NCBI GenBank assembly: GCA_031272615.1
Contig: JAISTL010000303.1
Coordinates: forward strand, 1 to 8,460
Reading direction: 5' to 3'
DNA length: 8,460 nucleotides
Source: Methylobacteriaceae bacterium
GTDB lineage: Bacteria > Pseudomonadota > Alphaproteobacteria > Rhizobiales > Beijerinckiaceae
The notes under the pieces were generated by a model. That model was not told where the DNA came from, did no database searches, and saw only the letters and a list, made by a program, of their open reading frames with translations. Shown one piece after another: positions 1-5,914 of the stretch; positions within the stretch are counted from its first letter, which is position 1; each line of letters starts with the position of its first letter. A program made the position numbers and the translations under genes.

Positions 1-799
1 CGATGAAGGTGCCGATGAACGACGAGCGGATGAAGGTGGGAAGGGCCAGTTTGAAATCCGGCCAGCTGGGCAGAACACGGAGAATCTTCGTGGTGATGCG
101 GCGCGACACCGGCGACGCACGGTCCATCCAGTGCTCTTCGAGGCCGAGCAGCGCCTGCGACAGGGCGAACAGACCCACCAGCACCGGAACGAAGGAAATG
201 CCGCCCATCAGATAATAGGAACCGAAGGTGAAGCGCATCCCCGCGGTCATCGGGTCCAGCCCGACGGTGGCGATGAACAGGCCGAGGCATCCGCCCATCA
301 GCCCCTTGATGATGGACGATGAGGAAACCGAGGTGATGATGGAGATGCCGAAAACGCCCAGGGCGAAATAATCGGGGGCGGAGAGTCCGGTAGCCACCTT
401 GGCCAGCTGCGGCGCGACAACCACCAGGGCGAGGGCGCTGAATGTGCCGCCGAACAGCGAACTGGTCGTCGACAGACCGAGGGCGCGTCCGGCCTCGCCT
501 TTGAGCGTCATGGGGTAGCCGTCCAGAACCGTGGCGGCGGAAGCGGGAGTGCCGGGAGTGTTGATGAGAATGGCGCTGATGGAGCCGCCGTAGATGGCCC
601 CGCAATAGACGCCGAGCAGCATCAGAATGCCCGTCATGCCCTGGAACGTGAAGGTGAGAGGCATCAGCAGCGCGATGCCCATGTTCACCGTCAGCCCCGG
701 CAGAGCGCCGATGATGATCCCGGACAGCGTGCCGAGAAATATGATGAACAGGGTCTGGTAGCCGAATACAAAACCGGCGGCTTGGAGGACTTCGTTCAT
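1..799 (-). CDS. tctA: Tripartite tricarboxylate transporter permease TctA, N-terminal part (runs off the window)
   Basis: Large inner-membrane subunit of a TTT-family secondary transporter. It moves a carboxylate delivered by the periplasmic protein TctC into the cytoplasm, using an ion gradient. My translation of the minus strand gives 266 codons from ATG at 799 with no stop, about half of the usual ~500 residues. Visible family marks are the glycine-rich GIIIGALPGLT (residues 27-37), YGGSISAILINTPGTPAS (70-87), LDGYPM (92-97) and many hydrophobic helices. It lies 19 bp after tctB. The only SD-like AAGG is 2 nt from the ATG, so translation is probably coupled to tctB; no better in-frame start is seen. 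The C-terminal half is outside the window. The family is certain; the substrate is not determinable from sequence. Confidence 0.95.
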   Translation of the reverse strand, partial: MNEVLQAAGFVFGYQTLFIIFLGTLSGIIIGALPGLTVNMGIALLMPLTFTFQGMTGILMLLGVYCGAIYGGSISAILINTPGTPASAATVLDGYPMTLKGEAGRALGLSTTSSLFGGTFSALALVVVAPQLAKVATGLSAPDYFALGVFGISIITSVSSSSIIKGLMGGCLGLFIATVGLDPMTAGMRFTFGSYYLMGGISFVPVLVGLFALSQALLGLEEHWMDRASPVSRRITTKILRVLPSWPDFKLALPTFIRSSFIGTFI

Positions 800-818
800 A
801 ACCTTGACACCATTCAGC

Positions 819-1280
819 TCATTCAAACAGGACGGCGGCGGGCAGGTTCACGTTGAACACCCGGGTGAAGAAGAACCAGATGACGGCGATGGTCGCCGCG
901 GTGACGAGACCGGCCACCAGCGGCCGCCGTTCGCCCATGACATACATCACCGACGGCATCAGCAGCGCCGCGGCGATGATGAACCCGAACCACTGCATGA
1001 CCACGGCGGCGATGAAGGCGATGAGCCCGCCGAGATATCCCGAGCGCACGGCGGGGGAACCGAGGGCGACTTCGCGGTCCTGGTCGACGGAAGAAAACGC
1101 CGCCGTTTGGACAACCAGCAGCAGGCCGAGAACAATCAGCAGGGAACCGATGGCCCGCGGCCAGAAGGCTTCGCCGGGAATGCCGTCTTCGGAGAAGGAG
1201 GTGAGGTTCCGCGAAAAGTGGAAAATCGCGAGACCGATGGCAATCGAGAAAGCGGAAACAAAAACGTTGTATCGTCTCAT
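819..1280 (-). CDS. tctB: Tripartite tricarboxylate transporter small membrane subunit TctB
   Basis: Small, poorly conserved membrane subunit of the TTT transporter, which works with TctA in the inner membrane. The 153-residue product has hydrophobic segments near residues 5-23, 42-62, 82-115 (long enough for one or two passes) and 119-139, followed by the short tail FFFTRVFNVNLPAAVLF, typical of the family (a Leu-Pro near the end). The length matches TctB proteins (~150 residues). The start is ATG at 1280, with GGGAG about 12 nt upstream, a rather long spacing. It lies between tctC and tctA on the same strand, the usual C-B-A order. The call rests on size, topology and position more than on diagnostic residues. 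Confidence 0.92.
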   Translation of the reverse strand: MRRYNVFVSAFSIAIGLAIFHFSRNLTSFSEDGIPGEAFWPRAIGSLLIVLGLLLVVQTAAFSSVDQDREVALGSPAVRSGYLGGLIAFIAAVVMQWFGFIIAAALLMPSVMYVMGERRPLVAGLVTAATIAVIWFFFTRVFNVNLPAAVLFE

Positions 1281-1310
1281 GGAACCGTCAAACTCCCACA
1301 GGTGGAGAAA

Positions 1311-1346
1311 CCGTCCGCGGCCTCCGGAACCGAAGACCGCGGACGG
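1311..1346 (-). promoter_or_regulatory. Strong GC stem-loop between tctC and tctB (possible attenuator or mRNA-stabilising hairpin)
   Basis: CCGTCCGCGG (1311-1320) and its exact reverse complement CCGCGGACGG (1337-1346) form a perfect 10-bp stem with a 16-nt loop, in the 81-bp gap between tctC and tctB. On the transcribed strand the 3' arm is followed by TTTCTCC, a weak U-rich stretch. This suggests partial termination or protection of the tctC mRNA 3' end. Either would raise TctC over the membrane subunits, as is common in operons with a periplasmic binding protein. The hairpin is seen directly; its role is inferred. Confidence 0.6.
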
Positions 1347-1361
1347 CGGTGTGCGTGCACC

Positions 1362-2357
1362 TTACTTGGCTTTTTGCGCTTCGGCAATCAGCTTGGCATA
1401 GAGTTCGTGGTCCTGCTTCAGCATGTTCGCCGCGTCGTCGCCGAGGATGGCGCCGGGCATGATACCCTGTTTTTTCATGGCTTCCTGGAATTCAGGATCC
1501 GCCGCCACGGCCGTGAACATGGCCACCAGTTCGTTCCTGACGTTGTCGGGCAGTTTCGCCGGTCCGGCAAGGGCCGCCCAGGCGCGCATTTCCGTCACGG
1601 TGTCGGTTCCCAGCGCTTCCTTGAAGGTCGGGGCATCGGGGAAGAGCTCAAAGCGCTTGGAATCCATCACGCCGATGACGCTCAGCACGCCGGCGTCCAC
1701 CTGCGCCTTGGCGGTTCCCGGGGTGGTGATGACGGCGTCCACATGTCCGCCGACCAGTGCGGCGATGGCGGGGCCGATGCCTTCATTGTACGGGATGTGC
1801 TTGACCTTGACGCCCAGCTGCTGCTCGATGTTGATGGTGGCGAGATCGTAGATGGCGCCGGTTCCGGAATTGGCGACCTGGATTTTGCCGGGTTGCTCCT
1901 TGGCGGCGGCGATGAAATCCTTCAGCGTCTTGTAGGGGCTGTCGGCGCGCACCACCAGGGCGCACGGGTCGGCAATCGGGGCATAGAGCGCGGTGAAGTT
2001 TTCATAGGTCACCGGCGACTTGCCCTGATGCGGGAACATCGCCAGCTCGACGGTGGTCATCACCAGCGTGTGGCCGTCGGGTTTGGCGCCGGCCACTTCC
2101 ACCAGCCCGGTGACGCCGTTGCCCGAAGGCTTGTTCTCGGGAACGAAGATGATGCCCTGGGGAAGGTATTTCTTGGCGTATTCAAGGGTGAGACGCGTCG
2201 ATGTGTCGGTGCCGCCGCCGGGATTCTTCGGGATCACGACGGTGATATTGCGGGTGGGGTAGGTGAGTTGCTGGGCCTGAACCTGCAACGTGCCGACGGT
2301 CAGCGTGCCGAACAGAACGGCCGCGGCGGTTTTGGCATAGAAGGTTTTTCTCAACAT
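1362..2357 (-). CDS. tctC: Tripartite tricarboxylate transporter substrate-binding protein TctC (Bug family)
   Basis: Periplasmic solute-binding protein that captures a carboxylate and presents it to TctAB. From ATG at 2357 the product has 331 residues, normal for the family. The signal peptide has basic residues (MLRK), a hydrophobic core and likely cleavage VQA|QQ after residue 28. Mature-domain family marks are YPTRNITVVIP at the N-terminus, PGGGTD (46-51), NKPSGNG (75-81, matching the usual NxPGAGG), HIPYNEG (187-193) and LVGGHVDA (201-208). An upstream start at 2381 is also open, but 2357 is preferred: it has a good SD (GGAG, 6 nt away) and starts directly on the signal peptide. It is 67 bp downstream of the sialidase-like gene and 81 bp before tctB. 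The ligand cannot be predicted; Bug proteins bind diverse organic acids. Confidence 0.95.
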   Translation of the reverse strand: MLRKTFYAKTAAAVLFGTLTVGTLQVQAQQLTYPTRNITVVIPKNPGGGTDTSTRLTLEYAKKYLPQGIIFVPENKPSGNGVTGLVEVAGAKPDGHTLVMTTVELAMFPHQGKSPVTYENFTALYAPIADPCALVVRADSPYKTLKDFIAAAKEQPGKIQVANSGTGAIYDLATINIEQQLGVKVKHIPYNEGIGPAIAALVGGHVDAVITTPGTAKAQVDAGVLSVIGVMDSKRFELFPDAPTFKEALGTDTVTEMRAWAALAGPAKLPDNVRNELVAMFTAVAADPEFQEAMKKQGIMPGAILGDDAANMLKQDHELYAKLIAEAQKAK

Positions 2358-2363
2358 GTGTTT

Positions 2364-2367
2364 CTCC
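2364..2367 (-). promoter_or_regulatory. Ribosome binding site that decides the tctC start
   Basis: GGAG on the minus strand, 6 nt before the ATG at 2357. It favours this start over the in-frame ATG eight codons upstream, which would put extra polar residues before the signal peptide. Confidence 0.7.
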
Positions 2368-2424
2368 GGTTGGTGTGACAAAGTCGCGCGGAGGGTGAGG
2401 CGCGGTCCGTTACGGTTATGGCTC

Positions 2425-3486
2425 TCACTCTTCCGCGAATTTCAAATGACAATAGACGATGGATTTCCGGTTATATGTATAGGTAAGATGAATATCCTTT
2501 CCAATGGCGAGAACGGCCGGGTATGAGAATTCGCCGTCCCCGGTTTCAAGATCGTACACGCGGCGGAACGTGTCGCCGTTGTCATCGGACAGCAAAACCG
2601 AGAGGGGCGAGCGGCGCCCCCAGTTGCCGCCGACGGGGTTGCACACCAGAACGATGCGTCCCGGGCTCAACTGCACAAGGTCAATTCCGGAATTGTTGTT
2701 GGGTACGCCGGTTGGATGGGCTTCATTCCAGCTGCGGCCGAAATCCGGCGAATCCGCCCGGTACAGAACCCCCCGCGTCGAACGCATCAGCAGATGGACA
2801 CGGCCGGGCGCGGATTCCCAGGCGCTGGGCTGAATGACGCCGTCCCAGCGGAACACCCGCGCCGGGTCGGTTTCCCACAGGGCGTCGGCGGAAAGGCCGG
2901 CCCAGGTCGAACCGCTCTTGCCGGCCGCGCCGGGCGGTTGATGCCGGAAGGGGATATCGACGCGCTGCCACCCAGCGCCGCGGCTGCCGGAAATGTCGAC
3001 AAAGGCATCCCAGGTGGTTTCGGTTTCCACCGAGGAGCACGCCAGCCATTCACCGTTGGACATGACGAGAATCTTGTTGCGCACCGGTCCGCGCGGCGCC
3101 GTTTCTCCGGCGACCAGCGGCGCCGGTGGCGACCAGGTCGCACCGCTGTCCCGTGAGACGCTCCAGCGGGTCACCCAGTCATGCACCGTGGCGCCGACCT
3201 TGTAGAACAGCCATACGGTTTCTCCGTCCGCCAGAAGCACCGGGTTCCAGTGCGCCAGGCCCGGCTCGGCCATCAGACGGCGCGGCGGCTGCCAACCGCG
3301 GCCGTCACCGCGCGCCAGCCAGATCGCCACATCACCGGCGCCTTCCCGGCGGCCGCCGAAAAACGCCGTGAGTTTTTCGCCGTTCGGCAGCAAAACCAGC
3401 GTCGACGCGTGGCAGTTCTCAAACAGCCGCTGCTCCAGCGGAACGACAAATGATCTGCTCAGGAGTGAAACGCTGTGTTCGGGCAT
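2425..3486 (-). CDS. Sialidase-like BNR/Asp-box repeat protein (BNR_2 family)
   Basis: Predicted six-bladed beta-propeller of the BNR_2 sialidase-like family; true sialidase activity is not shown. With ATG at 3486 it has 353 residues. Asp-box repeats are SRDSGATW (111-118), SPDFGRSW (246-253) and SDDNGDTF (300-307). Other family marks are HWNPVLL and WLFYKVG in the first third, PVRNKILVMSNGEWL (134-148), QPSAWE, LLMRST, PNNNSGID and EFSYPAV. I see no FRIP motif, which classical bacterial sialidases have, and no signal peptide, so a cytoplasmic enzyme acting on an imported substrate is plausible. The frame is open back to a TTG at 3618, with ATGs at 3510 and 3582. I prefer 3486 because conserved homology begins soon after, a weak AGAGA SD is present, and the best promoter lies just upstream. 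It is the first gene of the likely tctCBA operon. Family confident; substrate unknown. Confidence 0.85.
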   Translation of the reverse strand: MPEHSVSLLSRSFVVPLEQRLFENCHASTLVLLPNGEKLTAFFGGRREGAGDVAIWLARGDGRGWQPPRRLMAEPGLAHWNPVLLADGETVWLFYKVGATVHDWVTRWSVSRDSGATWSPPAPLVAGETAPRGPVRNKILVMSNGEWLACSSVETETTWDAFVDISGSRGAGWQRVDIPFRHQPPGAAGKSGSTWAGLSADALWETDPARVFRWDGVIQPSAWESAPGRVHLLMRSTRGVLYRADSPDFGRSWNEAHPTGVPNNNSGIDLVQLSPGRIVLVCNPVGGNWGRRSPLSVLLSDDNGDTFRRVYDLETGDGEFSYPAVLAIGKDIHLTYTYNRKSIVYCHLKFAEE

Positions 3487-3525
3487 GGGGCGTTCTCTAT
3501 ACAGGAACATCGTTACTGAAGAAAG

Positions 3526-3554
3526 AACATATGACGGCATCCATGAGTCGTCAA
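3526..3554 (-). promoter_or_regulatory. Candidate sigma70 promoter of the sialidase-like/tctCBA operon
   Basis: On the minus strand TTGACG (3549-3554, 5 of 6 to the -35 consensus) is separated by exactly 17 bp from TATGTT (3526-3531, 4 of 6 to the -10 consensus). Transcription would begin near 3519, giving a leader of roughly 33 nt to the ATG at 3486. That placement argues against the longer starts at 3582 and 3618. Found by eye; not proven. Confidence 0.45.
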
Positions 3555-3608
3555 GGCCGCCGGCGTCCTTCTTATAGTTCATCACGTTCAACGAAACAAA
3601 TGCGTCCC

Positions 3609-3624
3609 TTCCCGTCAACGGGAA
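3609..3624. promoter_or_regulatory. 16-bp perfect palindrome, possible operator
   Basis: TTCCCGTCAACGGGAA consists of 7-bp arms (TTCCCGT and ACGGGAA) around a 2-bp centre. It sits about 55 bp upstream of the candidate -35 of the leftward operon. The size and symmetry suit a dimeric regulator. Only one copy is seen in the window, and no regulator gene is adjacent. Confidence 0.4.
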
Positions 3625-3828
3625 AGCCGGTCAGCCCTTCGCCGCGCCCGGGTTCCATCCATCCACAGCAAATTGTCGGATATACCCGATGTCCATATGA
3701 AAGCGGACAGCGGAACAAATAATTTTGAATGCCGTTCAGGTCAGTCATTCCGAAGTGTGGAGCCGTTCACGGCACAGGAGAGGGTGGGACGGGGGCATTT
3801 ACCATCCCGGCCTCACGCCCCCAATCGA

Positions 3829-4470
3829 TCACCCGACGCGTACCGCCAGCACACTCTGAATGACATTCAAGTAAACGCTCAACAGAATGCCGCTGTTCAG
3901 GCACCACAGCAGCCCGAAAGAATAAGCGAAGGTGAGAACACCGAGACCCGCCTTGGTCGCCCTGGTTTTTCCGAAGGCGCCGCCGACGCTGCACGCCGCC
4001 GACGCGCTCAGCGCAAATGTGAACAACAACATGCCGATGAGCAGCCAAAACGTTCCGGAGCCCGGGCGGTTGAGGATGGGGGTAAGGGACCCGGGCAACC
4101 ACAAGCATATCAACAGAATGCCGATGAACACCCCAACCGCCGATCTGCCCGTGATCGACAGCCATCCGGAAGGGGCGGGAAGGGACCTGGTCGTCCACTT
4201 TCCCAGCAGCGCGGCAATCAGAGCAAAACCCGCGCCTTGCGCGGCAGACGCCAATCCCGGCACCACAGGCGTTCCAAACAGGAAAACAGCATCCGCCGTG
4301 GACACGTGATAACCTGCGATGACAGAAACAGCCAGCACAACAGGCAGGAACAAGGGTTGCGTCAATGCCAATGTGCCGGCATGAGCTTGTTCCGCCGCCG
4401 TTTTATACCACTTGGCCGCATCGAATCTGGACGAGGAAACGCCTTTGCCATGGTAGAACATGTTGCCCAA
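3829..4470 (-). CDS. C-terminal fragment: last Sel1 repeat plus multi-pass membrane domain
   Basis: Third open piece of the interrupted Sel1 gene, at most 213 residues. It begins inside the last Sel1 repeat (LGNMFYHGKGVSSSRFDAAKWYKTAAEQAHA). It then becomes strongly hydrophobic, with likely membrane helices around residues 40-56, 63-75, 80-92, 112-127, 142-163 and 175-210. I do not recognise this membrane domain. The apparent start at 4470 is a TTG that encodes Leu in the repeat; the first ATG is at 4461. A strong SD-like TAAGGAG, which includes the TAA stop, lies 20 nt before the TTG, too far for normal initiation, and the ATG right next to it is out of frame. Reinitiation after the TAA is possible but weakly supported. 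Confidence 0.5.
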   Translation of the reverse strand: MGNMFYHGKGVSSSRFDAAKWYKTAAEQAHAGTLALTQPLFLPVVLAVSVIAGYHVSTADAVFLFGTPVVPGLASAAQGAGFALIAALLGKWTTRSLPAPSGWLSITGRSAVGVFIGILLICLWLPGSLTPILNRPGSGTFWLLIGMLLFTFALSASAACSVGGAFGKTRATKAGLGVLTFAYSFGLLWCLNSGILLSVYLNVIQSVLAVRVG

Positions 4471-4512
4471 TTGGTATTGCGCTTCGGCATCTCCTTACTC
4501 CGCCGCCGTTTT
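4391..4512. repeat. Tandem 108-bp coding repeat unit in the Sel1 gene
   Basis: TCCGCCGCCGTTTT occurs at 4391-4404 and again at 4499-4512, exactly 108 bp (36 codons, one Sel1 unit) apart. Flanking bases also resemble each other: CTTGT before the first copy and CTTAC before the second. The first copy reads Glu-Gln (GAA CAA) on the minus strand where the second reads Glu-stop (GAG TAA). Confidence 0.7.
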
Positions 4513-5016
4513 GCTGCGCTCGGCAATCAAATCTTCAAGGGTAGAATCTCCTTGATCAGCCGCCTTTTTGAGCCACTTGACCGCTTCGGTTTCATCCTTG
4601 GAAACACCTTTGCCGGAGTAGTATATCTCTCCTAATAAGTACTGTGATTTGGAATCACCGTGCTCGGCGGCCGCGAACTGTTCGGCGGCGGCAATTTTGT
4701 CATCCGTGTACTGTCCCTGTTTCTTGGCTTCCCGATACCATTTGATCGCTTCCGTCAGGTCTCGGGGGATGCCGTCAGCTGAATGGTACATTTCTCCTAA
4801 ATTAATCTGCGCCCGCCCATGACCCTGTTCCGCGGCTTTTCTGTACCATTTGGCCGCTTCAGCTTTGTCCTGGGCATCGCCCGCGCTGTGTTGGTATATC
4901 CAACCCATCTCATACTGCGCTTGGGCATGACCTCCCCGCGCAGCCATTTCCCGCCATTTTTTCTCTTCAGTTTCATCCTTGCGGACACCCCACCCATGGT
5001 AATACATGGTGGACAA
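4495..5016 (-). CDS. Middle fragment of the interrupted Sel1 gene (Sel1 repeats 4-7)
   Basis: Second open piece between the two in-frame stops, up to 173 residues. It consists of Sel1 repeats such as MYYHGWGVRKDETEEKKW, AEAAKWYRKAAEQGHG, LTEAIKWYREAKKQG and IYYSGKGVSKDETEAVKW. The 5016 start is a TTG that is Leu in the repeat; the nearest ATG is at 5007, and neither has an SD. Repeat-like sequence (YKLAYDQSIKAAGHGDAKAQ) continues upstream of it back to the TAG at 5083. Without signal peptide or ribosome site it is unlikely to be an independent gene. It ends at TAA in TAAE*. Confidence 0.5.
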   Translation of the reverse strand: MSTMYYHGWGVRKDETEEKKWREMAARGGHAQAQYEMGWIYQHSAGDAQDKAEAAKWYRKAAEQGHGRAQINLGEMYHSADGIPRDLTEAIKWYREAKKQGQYTDDKIAAAEQFAAAEHGDSKSQYLLGEIYYSGKGVSKDETEAVKWLKKAADQGDSTLEDLIAERSKTAAE

Positions 5017-5082
5017 CCGGTATTGCGCTTTGGCATCCCCGTGCCCGGCGGCCTTTATGGATTGGTCATAAGCCAGTTTGTA

Positions 5083-5655
5083 CTACTTGGCTGCGGAGTT
5101 CTGAACGCTGAACCGGGCGCCGTCAGCCTTTACGGATTTCTCCAAAGCCATTTTGTACCGATGGTAGTCGTCAGATGTGTTAAAAGGAACGCGCCCTCCA
5201 ATAATGTACATGACGGCCAATTGGAATTGGGCGTCGGCATGGCCCTGTTCCGCCGCCATCCGGTACCACTTGAGTGCTTCGGCCAGAGCGCCCGGACTGA
5301 AATACACTTCAAAACCAAAATTCCCGTGATGATTGCGGTTCTCCTCACCCAACCGGTACTGCGCGTCGGCGTCTCCCTGCAGTGCCGCCAAAAAGGTTTG
5401 AGCGGACGCATTCCCTTGGGCCGCGGCCTTGCGAAACCATTTGATCGCCGCGGACATATCTTTGGGGACGTCTCTCCCCCGATAGAACATCTCTCCCAAC
5501 TGGTACTGCGCCTCGGCATCCCCGGCTTCCGCCTGTTCCCGGATTATGTCGGAAATAGGTGGAATCAGCGGCGGAGACACTCGCTGAGAACGACTGATCC
5601 ATGCAAACGCACACGTTACACACAGCAGGAGTATGGGCAGAATGAAACGCTTCAT
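5083..5655 (-). CDS. N-terminal fragment: exported Sel1-repeat protein, truncated by TAG
   Basis: First open piece of the interrupted gene, 190 residues, and the only one with a normal start. ATG at 5655 is preceded by a weak AGGG about 12 nt upstream. Residues 1-19 (MKRFILPILLLCVTCAFAW) form a signal peptide or N-terminal membrane anchor; a lipobox is not evident. Sel1-like repeats follow near residues 46-83 (GDAEAQYQLGEMFYRGRDVPKDMSAAIKWF) and 93-137 (with an insertion before ALAEALKWYRMAAEQGHA), then a divergent unit (DAQFQLAVMYIIGGRVPF). Sel1 solenoids mediate protein-protein contacts, here probably in the periplasm. If expressed, a short secreted repeat protein would be made from the promoter candidate at 5721-5749. 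Confidence 0.7.
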   Translation of the reverse strand: MKRFILPILLLCVTCAFAWISRSQRVSPPLIPPISDIIREQAEAGDAEAQYQLGEMFYRGRDVPKDMSAAIKWFRKAAAQGNASAQTFLAALQGDADAQYRLGEENRNHHGNFGFEVYFSPGALAEALKWYRMAAEQGHADAQFQLAVMYIIGGRVPFNTSDDYHRYKMALEKSVKADGARFSVQNSAAK

Positions 5656-5720
5656 GGTTGGCCACCCTGTTTGGTCTCCGGCCGATTCGCCGCCGGGGCG
5701 CGGCCTGTCACGGGGAACTG

Positions 5721-5749
5721 ATAATAGAGCAAATTCCTGTTGAAGTAAA
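5721..5749 (-). promoter_or_regulatory. Candidate sigma70 promoter of the Sel1 gene
   Basis: On the minus strand TTTACT (5744-5749, 4 of 6 to -35) is 17 bp from TATTAT (5721-5726, 5 of 6 to -10). Transcription would begin near 5713, about 58 nt before the ATG at 5655. The rest of the 259-bp gap to the helicase gene shows only GC-rich short inverted repeats without U-tracts, so no clear terminator is seen for the helicase. Confidence 0.45.
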
Positions 5750-5914
5750 TGACCCGGGCGATGGGCGTTCGCCGCGGAGCTTTACCGGAAAGGAGATAAC
5801 GGCGGGTCGGCCGGCCGCGGGTTTTGACCAATGGCCGGTTGTTCCCCGGTCGCGTCGATTGATAATTGTTCCTGTCGGCATCGGCGGAGTGACGTTCGAA
5901 CCCCGCCCGCCGTC

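Larger units (their letters stand above)
3487..3828. other. 342-bp intergenic region between the broken Sel1 gene and the sialidase-like gene
   Basis: I see no convincing gene here. It holds the candidate promoter for the leftward operon (3526-3554), a 16-bp palindrome (3609-3624) and an 8-bp direct repeat GCCGTTCA at 3731-3738 and 3762-3769 (31 bp apart, about three helical turns). Just beyond the Sel1-membrane frame is a 6-bp GC inverted repeat, GGGGGC (3791-3796) with GCCCCC (3817-3822). That hairpin lacks a U-tract, so it is at best a weak terminator. Confidence 0.6.
3829..5655 (-). pseudogene. Exported Sel1-repeat protein with C-terminal membrane domain, broken by two in-frame stops
   Basis: One reading frame of 609 codons runs from ATG at 5655 to TGA at 3829 with no frameshift, but with TAG at 5083-5085 and TAA at 4495-4497. 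Reading through, the product has a signal peptide, about eight Sel1-like helical repeats (~36 residues each) and a five- to six-helix hydrophobic domain. The TAG falls in SAAK*YK, where the repeat motif AAKWYK calls for Trp (TGG to TAG). The TAA falls in TAAE*GDAEAQYQLG, where AAEQGDA calls for Gln (CAA to TAA). Both gaps therefore fit single transitions within intact repeats, and repeat homology continues across each one. The downstream pieces have no proper start. Sel1 repeats are protein-interaction solenoids; the role here is unknown. Most likely a recent pseudogene; stop readthrough or sequence error are alternatives. Confidence 0.8.

Noticed and set aside
804..2378. 524-codon plus-strand ORF
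   Set aside because: Exactly antisense to tctB and tctC, both strongly supported. Its product is low-complexity, rich in Gly, His, Arg and Asp, the usual result of GC-biased third positions.
3673..4635. 320-codon plus-strand ORF
   Set aside because: Antisense to the Sel1-membrane frame; the minus strand has clear repeat motifs and hydrophobic helices.
4819..5721. 300-codon plus-strand ORF
   Set aside because: Antisense to the Sel1 repeats; its apparent periodicity is inherited from the repeats on the other strand.
5788..5833. Plus-strand AAAGGAGAT with an ATG at 5831
   Set aside because: The spacing is far too long for initiation, and the frame is the antisense shadow of the helicase.
5891..5906. 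GTTCGAAC, like a tRNA T-loop
   Set aside because: The flanking bases do not form a T-arm stem on either strand, and no acceptor or anticodon arm is found.
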